Shown piece after piece: positions 1 to 9,071 of a DNA stretch of 64,000 bases. This stretch comes from Prevotella sp. (lineage in GTDB: Bacteria > Bacteroidota > Bacteroidia > Bacteroidales > Dysgonomonadaceae). Numbering within the stretch: the first letter of the stretch is position 1; each line of letters opens with the position of its first letter. Both the position numbers and the translations under genes were made by a program. The stretch spans positions 62,001 through 126,000 of the forward strand of contig JAITVV010000095.1 in the NCBI GenBank assembly GCA_031285625.1. Direction: 5' to 3'. A model generated the notes under the pieces. That model worked only from the letters and a program-made list of their open reading frames with translations. It had not been told where the DNA came from and did no database searches.

Positions 1-338
1 ACACGGAGCGTGCCTATACCATCAGCATTAGCAGTATACTCAGGTGTATCAAAGCTAACCTTTACATGGCTCATTGCAGCCAAATTATATATTTCGTCTG
101 GCTGAACATCCCCTATTATACGCGTCAAGTTCATACTATCTGTCATATCTCCATAATGAAGAATCATATTCCTATTTTCATCATGTGGATCTTGATATAA
201 ATGATCTATACGGTCTGTGTTAAACAATGATGATCTTCTCTTCAGACCATGTACCGTATATCCTTTTTTTATCAAATATTCAGACAGATAAGCTCCATCT
301 TGTCCTGTAACGCCTGTGATGAGTGCTATTTTACTCAT
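1..338 (-). CDS. gmd: GDP-mannose 4,6-dehydratase, N-terminal part (cut by window edge)
   Basis: The first 112 codons of a Gmd-type short-chain dehydrogenase run off the left edge. The protein opens with [20 protein letters not shown], which carries the NADP-binding GxxGxxG glycine motif of this family (GVTGQDG), followed by the family-typical stretches [16 protein letters not shown] and [12 protein letters not shown]. Gmd converts GDP-mannose to GDP-4-keto-6-deoxymannose, the first step to GDP-fucose and related 6-deoxyhexoses for surface glycans. It is read from its own promoter about 115 bases upstream and away from tlpA. The catalytic Tyr-Lys part lies outside the window, so completeness cannot be judged. 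Confidence 0.93.
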   Translation of the reverse strand, partial: MSKIALITGVTGQDGAYLSEYLIKKGYTVHGLKRRSSLFNTDRIDHLYQDPHDENRNMILHYGDMTDSMNLTRIIGDVQPDEIYNLAAMSHVKVSFDTPEYTANADGIGTLR

Positions 339-452
339 AAATTCACTTAATAAAACCTTATTAAGATTTAATGTTAGTTATATTTATTTACATCCATTCT
401 TGTCCTCTACTTACCGAGTTTACCCTAGTAAGCCAATGAACAGAATAAGCCA

Positions 453-482
453 CAAAGATATATTTTTTTTAACTAAAACAAA
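453..482 (-). promoter_or_regulatory. Bacteroidetes-type promoter for gmd
   Basis: On the minus strand a TATCTTTG box (453-460) fits the -7 consensus TAnnTTTG, and a TTTG box (479-482) lies 18 nt upstream. Transcription would start near 446 and leave a leader of roughly 108 nt before the gmd start codon. Confidence 0.6.
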
Positions 483-523
483 TAAAAATCTCTTTAAATT
501 AGCGTTTTCCACTGCATTTTTCT

Positions 524-1711
524 CTATAATACTGCATTTGAAAGCATTAATTCTGAAATCTGTGCAAATCGCCTGAGAACTTTCCCTTTTTTATCCAATA
601 GAAAGAATGTTGGAGTCCCCATTATTCCATAATTCATGAAATTTTTACCAGAATAGCCATTAAAGTCACAAAGCTTATCCATCCATGGAAAATTTTTCAA
701 ATCCTGTTCGAAAACCTCATTATCATCTCCACCTGATATAGAAATAACTCTAATTTTTTCACTTTCCAATTTGGAATATTCATTTATTAACTGTTTTAAC
801 TGAATATGACAATTCTCACAATCAGGCTGATAAAATACAATCAGCGCCTTTTCTTCTCCGGCTTCTCCTATAGATTTAGACAATCCCTCAATCTTTGGAG
901 CCTCCATTCCCTTTCGCACTTTTGCCAAAATAAAAGCTGTATATATTTTATCTTGCGGAACCGGGATTCTTCCAGATTGTTCAACATAAGGTATAATTAT
1001 ATCAAAGGCATCATCCCAACCATATTGCTCTGTTATGGTTATCAAATTATCAACAAGATGCACATAGACTTCATCCGACCTTATTTTTTCTAAAAGTTTA
1101 GTCATGTATTCACCTAATGCTTGCTGATCTCCATTGAGTTTCACTAAAGCATCAATTATATTATACCAGAGGCTACTCGTATACAGAGTTTCAAAACTCA
1201 GATCATTTAATGCGTAAGAACGGATAGCTCCTTTTTCTTTCAAGTTGGGAAACCTTTGTGATATAACTTTATTTAAAGCCTGATTATATCTGATTAATTG
1301 AATAAAACGGGATGCGTATAAAGTTGTATCCTCTTCAGGTATGATTCTGTCCTGAATAATAGAATATAAATACTTATTTTCAGCTGAATTATTAAAAATA
1401 TACTTTCCATCAGCACCTTGTTCTACCGAAAAATCTTCATGATTAACAATCATATTAAAGGCTGATATGTCTTTAATAATCAATCCCCCCATGCCAGCAT
1501 AATCCTTGTAAGTATCCGAAATCCGAACATCTATTTTACCGGTAAAAGGCAAAACGCCCTTTTGGATTGTATCTTGATTTATTCCTTTATGTAAAACAAA
1601 TACATATTCTTTATTTACATGTTGTGGAAGTGTTATAGTAATCTTTTGGGCATTTAGTATAAATGGTATCATTAGTACCGATACCATAAATAACAATCTC
1701 TTACTGCTCAT
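524..1711 (-). CDS. TlpA-like thioredoxin-fold thiol:disulfide protein, exported
   Basis: This 395-residue protein has an N-terminal signal peptide (residues 1-21, ending FILNAQ), a long family-variable N-terminal region and a C-terminal thioredoxin-like domain from about residue 268. The active-site pair is CENC at 298-301 in the context FYQPDCENCH, and the cis-proline loop is MGTPTFF near 364-370. Proteins of this build act in the periplasm or at the outer membrane on disulfides of exported proteins; the partner here is unknown. It starts 14 bases after the cardiolipin synthase stop and is probably co-transcribed with it. Family assignment is firm, the specific role is not. Confidence 0.8.
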   Translation of the reverse strand: MSSKRLLFMVSVLMIPFILNAQKITITLPQHVNKEYVFVLHKGINQDTIQKGVLPFTGKIDVRISDTYKDYAGMGGLIIKDISAFNMIVNHEDFSVEQGADGKYIFNNSAENKYLYSIIQDRIIPEEDTTLYASRFIQLIRYNQALNKVISQRFPNLKEKGAIRSYALNDLSFETLYTSSLWYNIIDALVKLNGDQQALGEYMTKLLEKIRSDEVYVHLVDNLITITEQYGWDDAFDIIIPYVEQSGRIPVPQDKIYTAFILAKVRKGMEAPKIEGLSKSIGEAGEEKALIVFYQPDCENCHIQLKQLINEYSKLESEKIRVISISGGDDNEVFEQDLKNFPWMDKLCDFNGYSGKNFMNYGIMGTPTFFLLDKKGKVLRRFAQISELMLSNAVL

Positions 1712-1725
1712 TTTTTTGTCTATAA

Positions 1726-3159
1726 TTATAATAATGGTGAAAACAAACGCATAACCGATTCTTTAAATTTTTCAATTCTTGATCGCTTATCCCATTCTTC
1801 AACAGATAATAACGAAGATTGTTTCATATCCCTGAAAAATATTTCCTGTGCCTTTCTACAGGTTTCTTCACTATAGATAAAAGCATCGATCTCAAAATTA
1901 TGCTCAAAACTACGCATATCCATATTTGCAGAGCCTGTTATTGTCAGTGAATTATCAATAGTCATTAATTTGGAGTGTAGAAAACCTGCTTCGAAGAAAT
2001 AAACATTCACTTTTGCATCCAAAACTTCTTTAAGAAAAGACATCGAGGCAATATGAACGAATGTAGTATCCGAATCGCGAGGTAGCATCAGTCGCACATC
2101 AACTCCTCTCATTGCCGCCATTTGTAAAACCTGTAAAAGAGAATCTGTCGGGACAAAATAGGGGGTCTGAATATACACACTCTCTTTTGCATTGGAGATG
2201 GCCTGCAAAATACCCAAATGTATATCTTTAAACTGTCCGACCGGACCACTTGTTACCAGCTGCATCAGATTATCGCCTTTGTTCTCCAATATAGGATAAT
2301 AGGTATCTGAAGCCAGAAACTCTTTCCGGGATGAATACCAGTCAATAAGAAAGGACGTTTGTAACCCTGCAACCCCTTTCCCTTCTATCTTAATATGACT
2401 ATCACGCCACACTCCTGATTTCACACCATTGATATATCTGTCTGCAACATTCATTCCTCCTACAAAACCAACCTTACCATCAATAACGACAATTTTCCGG
2501 TGATTTCTGTAATTTACCCGGCTGGTTAAGAACTTGAATGCAACTTTCAGGAAAGGTTGCACCTCAACGCCCCTAGCCTGCATATCCTTAAAAAAACGAC
2601 GCTTAGCTTTCCATGAACCAACATCATCATATATGAGACGAACTTCGATTCCCTCTGCAGCTTTACGGACTAAGATATCACGGGTTTTACATCCGATTTC
2701 GTCATCTAAAAAAATATAGTATTGGATATGAATATGTTTTTGAGCTTTTTCTAATTCTTCAAAAAGGGCTTCGAATTTTTCCTTTCCTGTGGAATAAAAT
2801 GTTACGTTACTTCCTCCATACAGGGGTGATGCTTTCAGTCGGTTCAACAAGTTGACTAACCCCTTATATTCAACCGGAGGGTTTAATGTCTCAAGTAATT
2901 CGCGTCTGCCGATAGACCGGCGATTGAGTTTTTTATACATCTTATGTGAGATAAGACGTTGCTTACGATTATCTTCACCAAAGAAATAATAGATAATAAG
3001 CCCCACCAGAGGCAGCAACAGCAATATCAGTACCCATGAAATAGTCTTCAAGGGATTCCTGTTTTCCGAGATAACAATAACCATTGTTCCTAAAGCCGTA
3101 ACGACATAAAGAATCTGGAAAATAAGGATTAAATGTCCTGTTGCTTCTGAAGCTTCCAC
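1726..3159 (-). CDS. cls: Cardiolipin synthase
   Basis: This 477-residue phospholipase-D-superfamily enzyme makes cardiolipin from two phosphatidylglycerol molecules at the inner membrane. Two N-terminal membrane segments (about 9-30 and 40-60) precede two PLD domains. Both catalytic HxKx4D motifs are intact: HRKIVVID starting at residue 220 and HSKLMTID starting at 395. The N-terminal PLDc_N-type segment and overall length match the bacterial ClsA family. It lies 65 bases after a small hypothetical gene and is followed closely by the TlpA-like gene. Confidence 0.93.
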   Translation of the reverse strand: MEASEATGHLILIFQILYVVTALGTMVIVISENRNPLKTISWVLILLLLPLVGLIIYYFFGEDNRKQRLISHKMYKKLNRRSIGRRELLETLNPPVEYKGLVNLLNRLKASPLYGGSNVTFYSTGKEKFEALFEELEKAQKHIHIQYYIFLDDEIGCKTRDILVRKAAEGIEVRLIYDDVGSWKAKRRFFKDMQARGVEVQPFLKVAFKFLTSRVNYRNHRKIVVIDGKVGFVGGMNVADRYINGVKSGVWRDSHIKIEGKGVAGLQTSFLIDWYSSRKEFLASDTYYPILENKGDNLMQLVTSGPVGQFKDIHLGILQAISNAKESVYIQTPYFVPTDSLLQVLQMAAMRGVDVRLMLPRDSDTTFVHIASMSFLKEVLDAKVNVYFFEAGFLHSKLMTIDNSLTITGSANMDMRSFEHNFEIDAFIYSEETCRKAQEIFFRDMKQSSLLSVEEWDKRSRIEKFKESVMRLFSPLL

Positions 3160-3224
3160 CTAAAAATTTAATTTTCTCAAAGTTATAATAAAATCTGTGT
3201 AGAAGATTATTTTGTTAAATAAAT

Positions 3225-3617
3225 TTAAATTCCCTCATCTAAGCGATGGAGTAAATCTTCTCTTAAAACTGTTCTTTCCCATGAATAGGTAGTATCGGCG
3301 TTCTGAATATATTCTATAATATCAAGAGCTTTTACCAAATTCCCCCTATCTTTTTTATTGGTAATATCATATTCTATCATCAACAACTTAGCATATTGTT
3401 CAAGAAGGTCATTATCGTTTATTTTCTCCATAAGGAGATGGACTTCATTGTTTTGTGTAACCTCAAAATTAGTATGAAAAAATTCAAAACATTCATCCAG
3501 TACCGATTTCCTTTCAGCATCTGTTAAGAGTTTATTCTCATCGATAACCTGCTGCAACCTCTTAAAGAACTCTTCGATAAGGCGTTGTAAATAATCTTTT
3601 TTACGCTGTTGTAACAT
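3225..3617 (-). CDS. Small conserved hypothetical protein, alpha-helical
   Basis: A 130-residue, highly charged and predicted all-helical protein without signal peptide or membrane segment. The ATG at 3617 (MLQQRKKDYLQRL) is preferred. An in-frame TTG 24 bases upstream would extend it into the preceding gene, whereas the ATG sits 4 bases after that gene's stop with AAAGGAAA upstream. The N-terminus DYLQRLIEEF resembles the short DUF6483-type proteins, but I do not claim membership. It sits between a DUF2809 membrane protein and cls in a co-directional run. Function unknown. Confidence 0.7.
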   Translation of the reverse strand: MLQQRKKDYLQRLIEEFFKRLQQVIDENKLLTDAERKSVLDECFEFFHTNFEVTQNNEVHLLMEKINDNDLLEQYAKLLMIEYDITNKKDRGNLVKALDIIEYIQNADTTYSWERTVLREDLLHRLDEGI

Positions 3618-3621
3618 CCGG

Positions 3622-3990
3622 TTATTTCCTTTCTCTATCAATTAAATAGCAGATTGCACCACCAATTGTATAACAAACAATATCCCACCAGCTAAAGGAT
3701 GATCCTATAATGGTTCGCATTACTTTATTACCCTGTAATCCTAATACTTCAACCAGCCTGAGGTACTGTCCGAATTCGACAAGATACGCAAAAAGCAAAA
3801 CAGCCACAACCAGATAAATAGTTTTTGTTTCAATAAACGATTTTAGAAAATAATATATCAGTATAACCACTAAAATATCACCACCATAGGGACGAATAAA
3901 AGAATCGTCTACAAATAAGGCTATTAAAACTTCGATTAAGAAAATGATAAGACAGATAACAAACGACTTTAAGTCAAATCTCCACTTCAT
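3622..3990 (-). CDS. DUF2809-like small integral membrane protein
   Basis: A 122-residue membrane protein with about four hydrophobic segments (roughly 8-28, 33-50, 55-75 and 95-117). The middle part YLVEFGQYLRLVEVLGLQG and the SSFSWWDIVCYTIGG segment resemble the DUF2809 family, found next to varied genes and of unknown function. It starts 12 bases after rsgA ends and is followed 4 bases later by the next gene, so it is probably in one transcript with rsgA. Confidence 0.72.
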   Translation of the reverse strand: MKWRFDLKSFVICLIIFLIEVLIALFVDDSFIRPYGGDILVVILIYYFLKSFIETKTIYLVVAVLLFAYLVEFGQYLRLVEVLGLQGNKVMRTIIGSSFSWWDIVCYTIGGAICYLIDRERK

Positions 3991-4002
3991 AGATAATTAA
4001 GA

Positions 4003-4929
4003 TTATTTTCTGTATTTTTCGCCGATTTCATCTTCCATCATATTCAAGTAAGATTTATAACGGCTTTCGCTTATATAATGTTTATCTACTGCTTCACGCA
4101 CTGCACAACCCGGTTCGTTTATATGTATACAGTTATTGAACCTGCAATCTTTGGAGAACTTAAAAATATCTGGAAAGAAGTGAAATATTTCATTCCGTTC
4201 CATATCCACAGTACCAAATCCTTTTATACCCGGGGTATCAATTATAAAACCACCTTGGGGCAATTCAATCATTTCCGAGAAAGTAGTAGTATGCATTCCT
4301 TTTCCATGATAATCGGAAATAGCTCCTGTTTTTAGTTTTGTATCAGGGATAAGAGTATTTATCAGTGTGGACTTTCCCACCCCCGAATGCCCGGAAAATA
4401 AGGTTATTTTCCCTTGTATTTTTTCTTGTAGAATATCTAATCCTATGTTTTGCAAAGCTGAAATTTTCAATCCCGGATAGCCAATATAATCATACATACT
4501 GATTAGTGCATCCATGTATTCCCTTTCATCTTCCGAATAAATATCAGCCTTATTGAATATCAGATTGACTGGCACACGGTAGGCTTCTGCCGATGCAAGA
4601 AAACGATCGATAAAAACAGTTGATGTTACAGGGTGATTTATGGTTACAATGAGAAAACAGAGATCTATATTAGCTGCTATAATGTGAGACTGTTTTGATA
4701 AATTTGACGAACGGCGGATAATATAATTTTTACGGTCTTCTATTTCTGTAATCAGAGCTGTTCCTTCATTATTTTCGATAATAGAAACTCTGTCACCCAC
4801 CGCAATAGGATTTGTGCTTCGTATACCTTTCAGACGAAAATTTCCTTTGATCTTACATTCGATATTACGTCCATCTTCTGTACGAACCAGGTACCAACTA
4901 CCCGTATTTTTAATTACAAGACCATTCAT
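4003..4929 (-). CDS. rsgA: Ribosome small-subunit GTPase RsgA
   Basis: This circularly permuted GTPase of 308 residues works in late maturation of the 30S subunit. It has the family order: N-terminal OB fold (1-70), then the G4 motif NKAD (126-129), the P-loop GHSGVGKST (180-188), DTPG (231-234) and a C-terminal zinc site formed by C262, C267, H269 and C275. The GTPase motifs appear in the permuted G4-G1-G3 order that defines RsgA. It follows frr in the same direction across a 97-base gap that holds a hairpin repeat. Confidence 0.96.
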   Translation of the reverse strand: MNGLVIKNTGSWYLVRTEDGRNIECKIKGNFRLKGIRSTNPIAVGDRVSIIENNEGTALITEIEDRKNYIIRRSSNLSKQSHIIAANIDLCFLIVTINHPVTSTVFIDRFLASAEAYRVPVNLIFNKADIYSEDEREYMDALISMYDYIGYPGLKISALQNIGLDILQEKIQGKITLFSGHSGVGKSTLINTLIPDTKLKTGAISDYHGKGMHTTTFSEMIELPQGGFIIDTPGIKGFGTVDMERNEIFHFFPDIFKFSKDCRFNNCIHINEPGCAVREAVDKHYISESRYKSYLNMMEDEIGEKYRK

Positions 4930-4935
4930 CTATAC

Positions 4936-5007
4936 ATTCGGAAATTAGCAAATTCGGAAATTAGCAAATGAACTGATAGTAGTAAAAACATTCGCTAATT
5001 TCCGAAT
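4936..5007. repeat. Tandem 16-mer with inverted partner between frr and rsgA
   Basis: Two exact tandem copies of attcggaaattagcaa lie at 4936-4951 and 4952-4967. A reverse-complement copy lies at 4991-5007, followed by a degenerate one to about 5024. Read on the minus strand, either of the two later arms can pair with the earlier arm, giving mutually exclusive stems just upstream of the rsgA start codon. It could be a terminator or processing site after frr, or a leader control of rsgA. Confidence 0.6.
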
Positions 5008-5026
5008 TCCCAAATATGCTAATTGT

Positions 5027-5590
5027 TTATACTGTCAATATCTCTTTTTCTTTAAGAGCAAAGACTTCATCTATTTTTTTTATATATTTATCATGAAGCT
5101 TTTGCATGTCATTTTCAGCATCTTTGGCTACATCTTCTGCAACACCTTCTTTTACAGATTTTTTGATAGTATCAATTGCATCACGACGTGCATTACGAAT
5201 ACTTACTTTTGCATCTTCAGCTTCTTGTTTTGCTTGTTTTACCAATGCTTTACGACGTTCCTCTGTTAATGGAGGTATAGACAGGCGAATAATCTCACCA
5301 TTATTGTCAGGAGTAATACCCACATCAGAATTCAAAATTGCTTTCTCTACTTCTTTCAGCATTTGCTTTTCCCATGGTTGAACTATAATGGTTCTTGCAT
5401 CAGGAGTGTTGATAGCTGCCACACCGCTTAGTGCAGTAAGTGTGCCGTAATAATCGAGCTTAATGCCATCAAGAATACGAGGATTTGCTTTCCCCGCACG
5501 GATATGAGCTAAAGTTTCATCTAAGAATTCAACTGAAGATTGCATTTTAGCTTCTGCTTTCTGTTGGATTTGTTTTAGGTCTGCTGCCAT
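5027..5590 (-). CDS. frr: Ribosome recycling factor
   Basis: A 187-residue RRF that splits post-termination ribosomes together with EF-G. The conserved blocks [45 protein letters not shown] and the C-terminal [14 protein letters not shown] are all present. I place the start at the ATG giving [11 protein letters not shown]; an in-frame extension of 22 residues upstream has no counterpart in the family and reaches back to the preceding gene. It lies 25 bases after a small membrane-protein gene and downstream of pyrH, a common bacterial pyrH-frr arrangement. Confidence 0.96.
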   Translation of the reverse strand: MAADLKQIQQKAEAKMQSSVEFLDETLAHIRAGKANPRILDGIKLDYYGTLTALSGVAAINTPDARTIIVQPWEKQMLKEVEKAILNSDVGITPDNNGEIIRLSIPPLTEERRKALVKQAKQEAEDAKVSIRNARRDAIDTIKKSVKEGVAEDVAKDAENDMQKLHDKYIKKIDEVFALKEKEILTV

Positions 5591-5615
5591 AGCTTTATAT
5601 ATTTTTATTAATATT

Positions 5616-5951
5616 TTAGTCCAGATTATGCCCTTTGGGTAATTGTGTAAGTCCAATTATAAACTGTGCAATACCTGCAAGAATTAGCAACGATGGAAAT
5701 ACGATATGCGCTGTTATGGTTATAAAAGCACCTACTGCACATATCAGACAGCCCAGAAAAATATTCCGTTTAGCTGTTTTCATATTTTCCTTATCTACCG
5801 AGGTAATTATATCATTCAACATAGCATATGCATCATCTTCGTTCAGCCCCCGTTCAATAAGAAATATTTTAACTTTTTCAGGATTCTCCCTTTTTCGTAT
5901 CAAGGATACTGCCTGATCATGTAATTGATTATTCAAAATCACTTTGTTCAT
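5616..5951 (-). CDS. Small two-segment membrane protein between pyrH and frr
   Basis: A 111-residue protein of unknown function. Residues 1-60 are soluble and charged, with [21 protein letters not shown] resembling a short helix-turn-helix-like repeat. Residues about 62-102 form two hydrophobic helices, and the C-terminus is short. It starts 2 bases after pyrH stops and ends 25 bases before frr, so it is embedded in their operon. No family could be named. Confidence 0.68.
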   Translation of the reverse strand: MNKVILNNQLHDQAVSLIRKRENPEKVKIFLIERGLNEDDAYAMLNDIITSVDKENMKTAKRNIFLGCLICAVGAFITITAHIVFPSLLILAGIAQFIIGLTQLPKGHNLD

Positions 5952-5953
5952 TT

Positions 5954-6664
5954 TTATGCGTGTACGTATGTACCTATTTTTTCACCTTTAATCAGTTTTT
6001 CAAGATTGCCCGGAGTGTCCATATCGAAGACGACAATCGGGAGATTATTCTCCTTACACATTACAGTCGCTGTCATATCCATTACTTTGAGTCCACGGCT
6101 GTATACCTCATCATAAGATATGGTATCGAATTTTGTTGCTGTAGGGTCTTTTTCGGGATCAGCTGTATAAACACCGTCAACACGTGTCCCCTTCAGCATT
6201 ACATCGGCCTCTATTTCTATTCCCCGGAGAGATGAACCTGTATCTGTAGTAAAGAAAGGATTGCCCGTGCCACATGATAAAATAACAACTTCACCATTCT
6301 CCATTGATTCTATAGCTTTCCATTTGCTATATATTTCACCAATAGGTTCCATGCGAATAGCAGTCAGTACCCGTGCCTTTTGCCCGATAGCCACCAATGC
6401 CGAACTCAGCGCTAAGCTATTGATTACAGTTGCCAGCATTCCCATCTGATCACCTTTTACGCGATCGAATCCGTCAGATGCGCCACTTAGTCCGCGGAAG
6501 ATGTTGCCCCCCCCGATAACTATACTGATCTGAACACCCATATCTGCAACTGCCTTTATTTGTGCGGCATATTCATTCAAACGGTTAACATCAATACCAT
6601 ATTGTTGCTCTCCCATGAGAGACTCCCCGCTTAATTTGAGGAGTATTCTTTCATATTTTACCAT
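5954..6664 (-). CDS. pyrH: UMP kinase
   Basis: This 236-residue amino-acid-kinase-fold enzyme phosphorylates UMP to UDP in pyrimidine nucleotide synthesis. Diagnostic stretches are KLSGESLMG at the N-terminus, IVIGGGNIFRG, the DQMGMLATVINSLAL block and TADPEKDPTATKF. The start is the ATG giving MVKYERILLKL; a GTG three codons upstream is the alternative. A promoter sits just upstream, so pyrH heads the run towards frr and rsgA. Confidence 0.96.
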   Translation of the reverse strand: MVKYERILLKLSGESLMGEQQYGIDVNRLNEYAAQIKAVADMGVQISIVIGGGNIFRGLSGASDGFDRVKGDQMGMLATVINSLALSSALVAIGQKARVLTAIRMEPIGEIYSKWKAIESMENGEVVILSCGTGNPFFTTDTGSSLRGIEIEADVMLKGTRVDGVYTADPEKDPTATKFDTISYDEVYSRGLKVMDMTATVMCKENNLPIVVFDMDTPGNLEKLIKGEKIGTYVHA

Positions 6665-6684
6665 TCTTTTCACTTATGTTAGTG

Positions 6685-6715
6685 CAAATCTAGTACAATT
6701 TGTGAAATTACGAAA
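6685..6715 (-). promoter_or_regulatory. Promoter of the pyrH-frr run
   Basis: A TAGATTTG box on the minus strand (6685-6692) matches TAnnTTTG. TTTC (6712-6715), one mismatch from the TTTG -33 box, is 19 nt upstream. The expected transcript start is about 14 nt before the pyrH ATG. Confidence 0.55.
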
Positions 6716-6867
6716 ACCTATTTCACCTGTTAGTTTTTATTAATTAATCAAAATATGTTTTTTTTATATCCATTCCTAAGAAAAACATTGTAAACCATAT
6801 CTATATAATACAGTAAAACGATAAAACCAAGATACATAAATTAACAACCAACGATAAGAAAATATAT

Positions 6868-6875
6868 TATCTTTG
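6868..6875 (+). promoter_or_regulatory. -7 box of the 6897 gene
   Basis: TATCTTTG matches the Bacteroidetes -7 consensus and ends 21 bases before the ATG at 6897. No clear -33 box is visible. This box rules out a TTG at 6873 as start, because it lies inside the promoter. Confidence 0.55.
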
Positions 6876-6896
6876 GCTATATTATTTTTTCTAAAT

Positions 6897-7598
6897 ATGT
6901 TTTCTCAGGTTTGGATTTTATTTGTTGCAGGCTTACTGATGGTATTTTTTATGCTTATTGCCATTGTGTGGACAATCATGAAATGGAATAATAAGCAAAA
7001 CCGCAGTGTTGGATGCGCTATCATTTTTCTACTTTTTATAGTAATAATTGGTTGTGGTACTATTGTCACAATAAAAACTCTAAACTTCTTTAAGAATGCC
7101 ACACCGGCAAGTGTAGAAAAAGGGATGGAAATCTTTTCCGAAATAGCTACTGTGAGACATTCCGATTCCAACTTTATGGATAGTATAAAATCGTTGCAAC
7201 CAGTTGACAGAATAATACCTGAAACCTACTTTACGTATGCCGGCTTACGGGATTATTACCGCATGCCTCTTGTTTATCCTTTTTCCATGTCTACTATTGA
7301 TGTACTTGATTATGGCACAATTAACGACGAGAGTGGTATAAAGCATATAGCAAAAGATGCAGACAAAGGAAAACAATTGTTTGGCGGAATTACTTCCTTT
7401 ACATTTGATAAAAGGCTATTAATGGCCAAGGTCGAATCATATTCCGGAAATGAAATAAAATATATTCTGCTTGATTTTAATACCGGACAAAAAGAAGAAT
7501 TTTATACAGAGCCTGAACTAAAAGAAAAAGCAGCGGCACTTGGTTTTGATATATCAAAGGCCTGGATGACTGTAAAAGAATATTATTATAAATTCTAA
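6897..7598 (+). CDS. Membrane-anchored protein of unknown function
   Basis: A 233-residue protein with two N-terminal membrane helices (about 5-27 and 40-62) separated by a short basic loop, followed by a soluble domain of about 165 residues. The soluble part contains ETYFTYAGLRDYYRMPLVYP and a C-terminal YKF end, and no cysteines or catalytic motif I can recognise. Topology suggests that the domain is cytoplasmic or periplasmic on a double anchor. It is monocistronic: own promoter upstream and a strong hairpin terminator 12 bases downstream. Confidence 0.7.
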   Translation: MFSQVWILFVAGLLMVFFMLIAIVWTIMKWNNKQNRSVGCAIIFLLFIVIIGCGTIVTIKTLNFFKNATPASVEKGMEIFSEIATVRHSDSNFMDSIKSLQPVDRIIPETYFTYAGLRDYYRMPLVYPFSMSTIDVLDYGTINDESGIKHIAKDADKGKQLFGGITSFTFDKRLLMAKVESYSGNEIKYILLDFNTGQKEEFYTEPELKEKAAALGFDISKAWMTVKEYYYKF

Positions 7599-7610
7599 TA
7601 TGAAAACTAA

Positions 7611-7637
7611 AAGGAGCATGGATTATCCATGCTCCTT
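7611..7637. terminator. Bidirectional hairpin terminator between convergent genes
   Basis: AAGGAGCATGG at 7611-7621 pairs perfectly with CCATGCTCCTT at 7627-7637 around a 5-nt loop. It lies between the convergent genes ending at 7598 and 7663. Confidence 0.85.
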
Positions 7638-7662
7638 ATAACTATGTAAATCAACACTATTA

Positions 7663-8913
7663 CTACCTGTCAAGCCCTTTAAAATTTCCGTTAGAATCAA
7701 AAATCAATTCCAATTCAGGATAGCCTGACAACTCTACTTTAAATCCTATCGTTTTCTTTTCGTATTCTTCAATCTTTTTATCCGGATAATTTGTCTTCAC
7801 ATATGATAAGATTGCTCCTAAGACCACACTATCGGGAACACTGTTGCCCGGTAATACCTCAACACTCTTCATATCACCTTTAATATAGAAATCAACTTTT
7901 GTTCCATTTGCAAGCTTCACTTCATATTCATCATCATCCTGTTCTGCATAAAGAAAAGTAGTGGCAGTCAGGAAATGCTCTGTAAGATATAACTGAACAG
8001 CCTGTGGCAATGCAGAGAATTGTAAACGCTGTCCATTATTATTATTGTTATTATTACCATTCGAATTCCAAAGATTACCTTCTTTATCAAATACGAGGTC
8101 AATGTCTCCATTCAGTTCAACTTCATATGTACTAATTTTATTCTTTATACTTTCCACTTTCTTTGATGAAAAATTCGAGGAAATATAATCCTGTATTTTC
8201 TGAGGGAGCAAAGCAATAACAGTCTGAGGCATCTGATCTTTTTCTACTTCTACTTTATACCAGTTCCCTAACAGATCAAATTCCACATCTGTATCGTTAG
8301 CATACTTTACATCGTAACCATCATTATCTTTTTTTACCTTAGAAGGAGTTAGCCCTTTAAAATGAGTATTCAAAAATGTCTGAGAAGACTCCGGTAAATT
8401 TCCAAATTCAATAACCACATCGTCGTCGTCGTCATTATCCGCAGCTAAAAACTCGCCATTATAATCAAATTTCAGTTCTACGTCCAATTTTCCTGTCAAA
8501 TCAATTTTGTAACCATAAGTTTCTTTCTTAATCTCAGTTATCCCTCTTCCCTGGTAATTTTGACTAACATATGATAAAATACTCCTAGGAATAAGCGCCA
8601 GTACATTATCGGGCAGAACTGCATCGTTTCGTCCTTCTATCTCGATCCATTCGCCCTGACGGTCAAATTCGATCTCATAGCCTCCTGAAGCAGTACTTTT
8701 AGTTTTCTTACTTAATGAAACGGTATAACTACTGGCAAGTTGAACAGTCTTTGTAATATCATAATCTGCAAAATGGTCTGTTATAAACTGTTTGGATTCG
8801 GCTGGAAGGTTGTCATACGGGATAACCGTGTTGTCGTTGTCATCATCACTACTACATGCACTGAAAGCCAAAGCTATAGTAAATAGTGCAATCATTAAAA
8901 AATTCTTTTTCAT
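7663..8913 (-). CDS. Lipoprotein with three PepSY-like modules
   Basis: This 416-residue surface or periplasmic lipoprotein has a signal peptide ending in a lipobox with Cys20 (AFSAC) and an acidic SSDDDND stretch right after it. Such an acidic stretch is typical of exported Bacteroidetes lipoproteins. Three modules of about 120 residues follow (about 32-155, 168-288 and 299-416). Each begins with a LPxxxxxFxxxHF-type helix and has paired beta-rich halves ending in FDxxGxx, the PepSY-like (PF11396) pattern. Linkers hold runs of Asp (near 159-163) and Asn (near 291-298), encoded by short trinucleotide repeats. Function of the family is not established. Confidence 0.85.
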   Translation of the reverse strand: MKKNFLMIALFTIALAFSACSSDDDNDNTVIPYDNLPAESKQFITDHFADYDITKTVQLASSYTVSLSKKTKSTASGGYEIEFDRQGEWIEIEGRNDAVLPDNVLALIPRSILSYVSQNYQGRGITEIKKETYGYKIDLTGKLDVELKFDYNGEFLAADNDDDDDVVIEFGNLPESSQTFLNTHFKGLTPSKVKKDNDGYDVKYANDTDVEFDLLGNWYKVEVEKDQMPQTVIALLPQKIQDYISSNFSSKKVESIKNKISTYEVELNGDIDLVFDKEGNLWNSNGNNNNNNNGQRLQFSALPQAVQLYLTEHFLTATTFLYAEQDDDEYEVKLANGTKVDFYIKGDMKSVEVLPGNSVPDSVVLGAILSYVKTNYPDKKIEEYEKKTIGFKVELSGYPELELIFDSNGNFKGLDR

Positions 8914-8956
8914 TTCCTTAAAGTTAAAGTTTAGTATTTAGTATTGTATAGTCCGA

Positions 8957-8964
8957 CAAATATA
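8957..8964 (-). promoter_or_regulatory. -7 box of the PepSY-like lipoprotein gene
   Basis: TATATTTG on the minus strand, 43 bases before the start codon, matches TAnnTTTG. No -33 TTTG at the usual distance. Confidence 0.45.
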
Positions 8965-9039
8965 GAAGGGTAAATCTGAAAAGAATCTGAAATATCCGGG
9001 GACAACTTTATTATTTTAAAATAAATCCTTAAAAAACAT

Positions 9040-9047
9040 TATCTTTG
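9040..9047 (+). promoter_or_regulatory. -7 box of the cyclophilin operon
   Basis: TATCTTTG, 24 bases before the ATG at 9072, fits the Bacteroidetes -7 consensus. Confidence 0.55.
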
Positions 9048-9071
9048 CCTGATCCGTAAAAGAACAACAGT

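Noticed and set aside
316-576. Short plus-strand frame between gmd and tlpA
   Set aside because: It overlaps the minus-strand gmd start and the tlpA 3' end, has no upstream promoter on that strand and no recognisable product.
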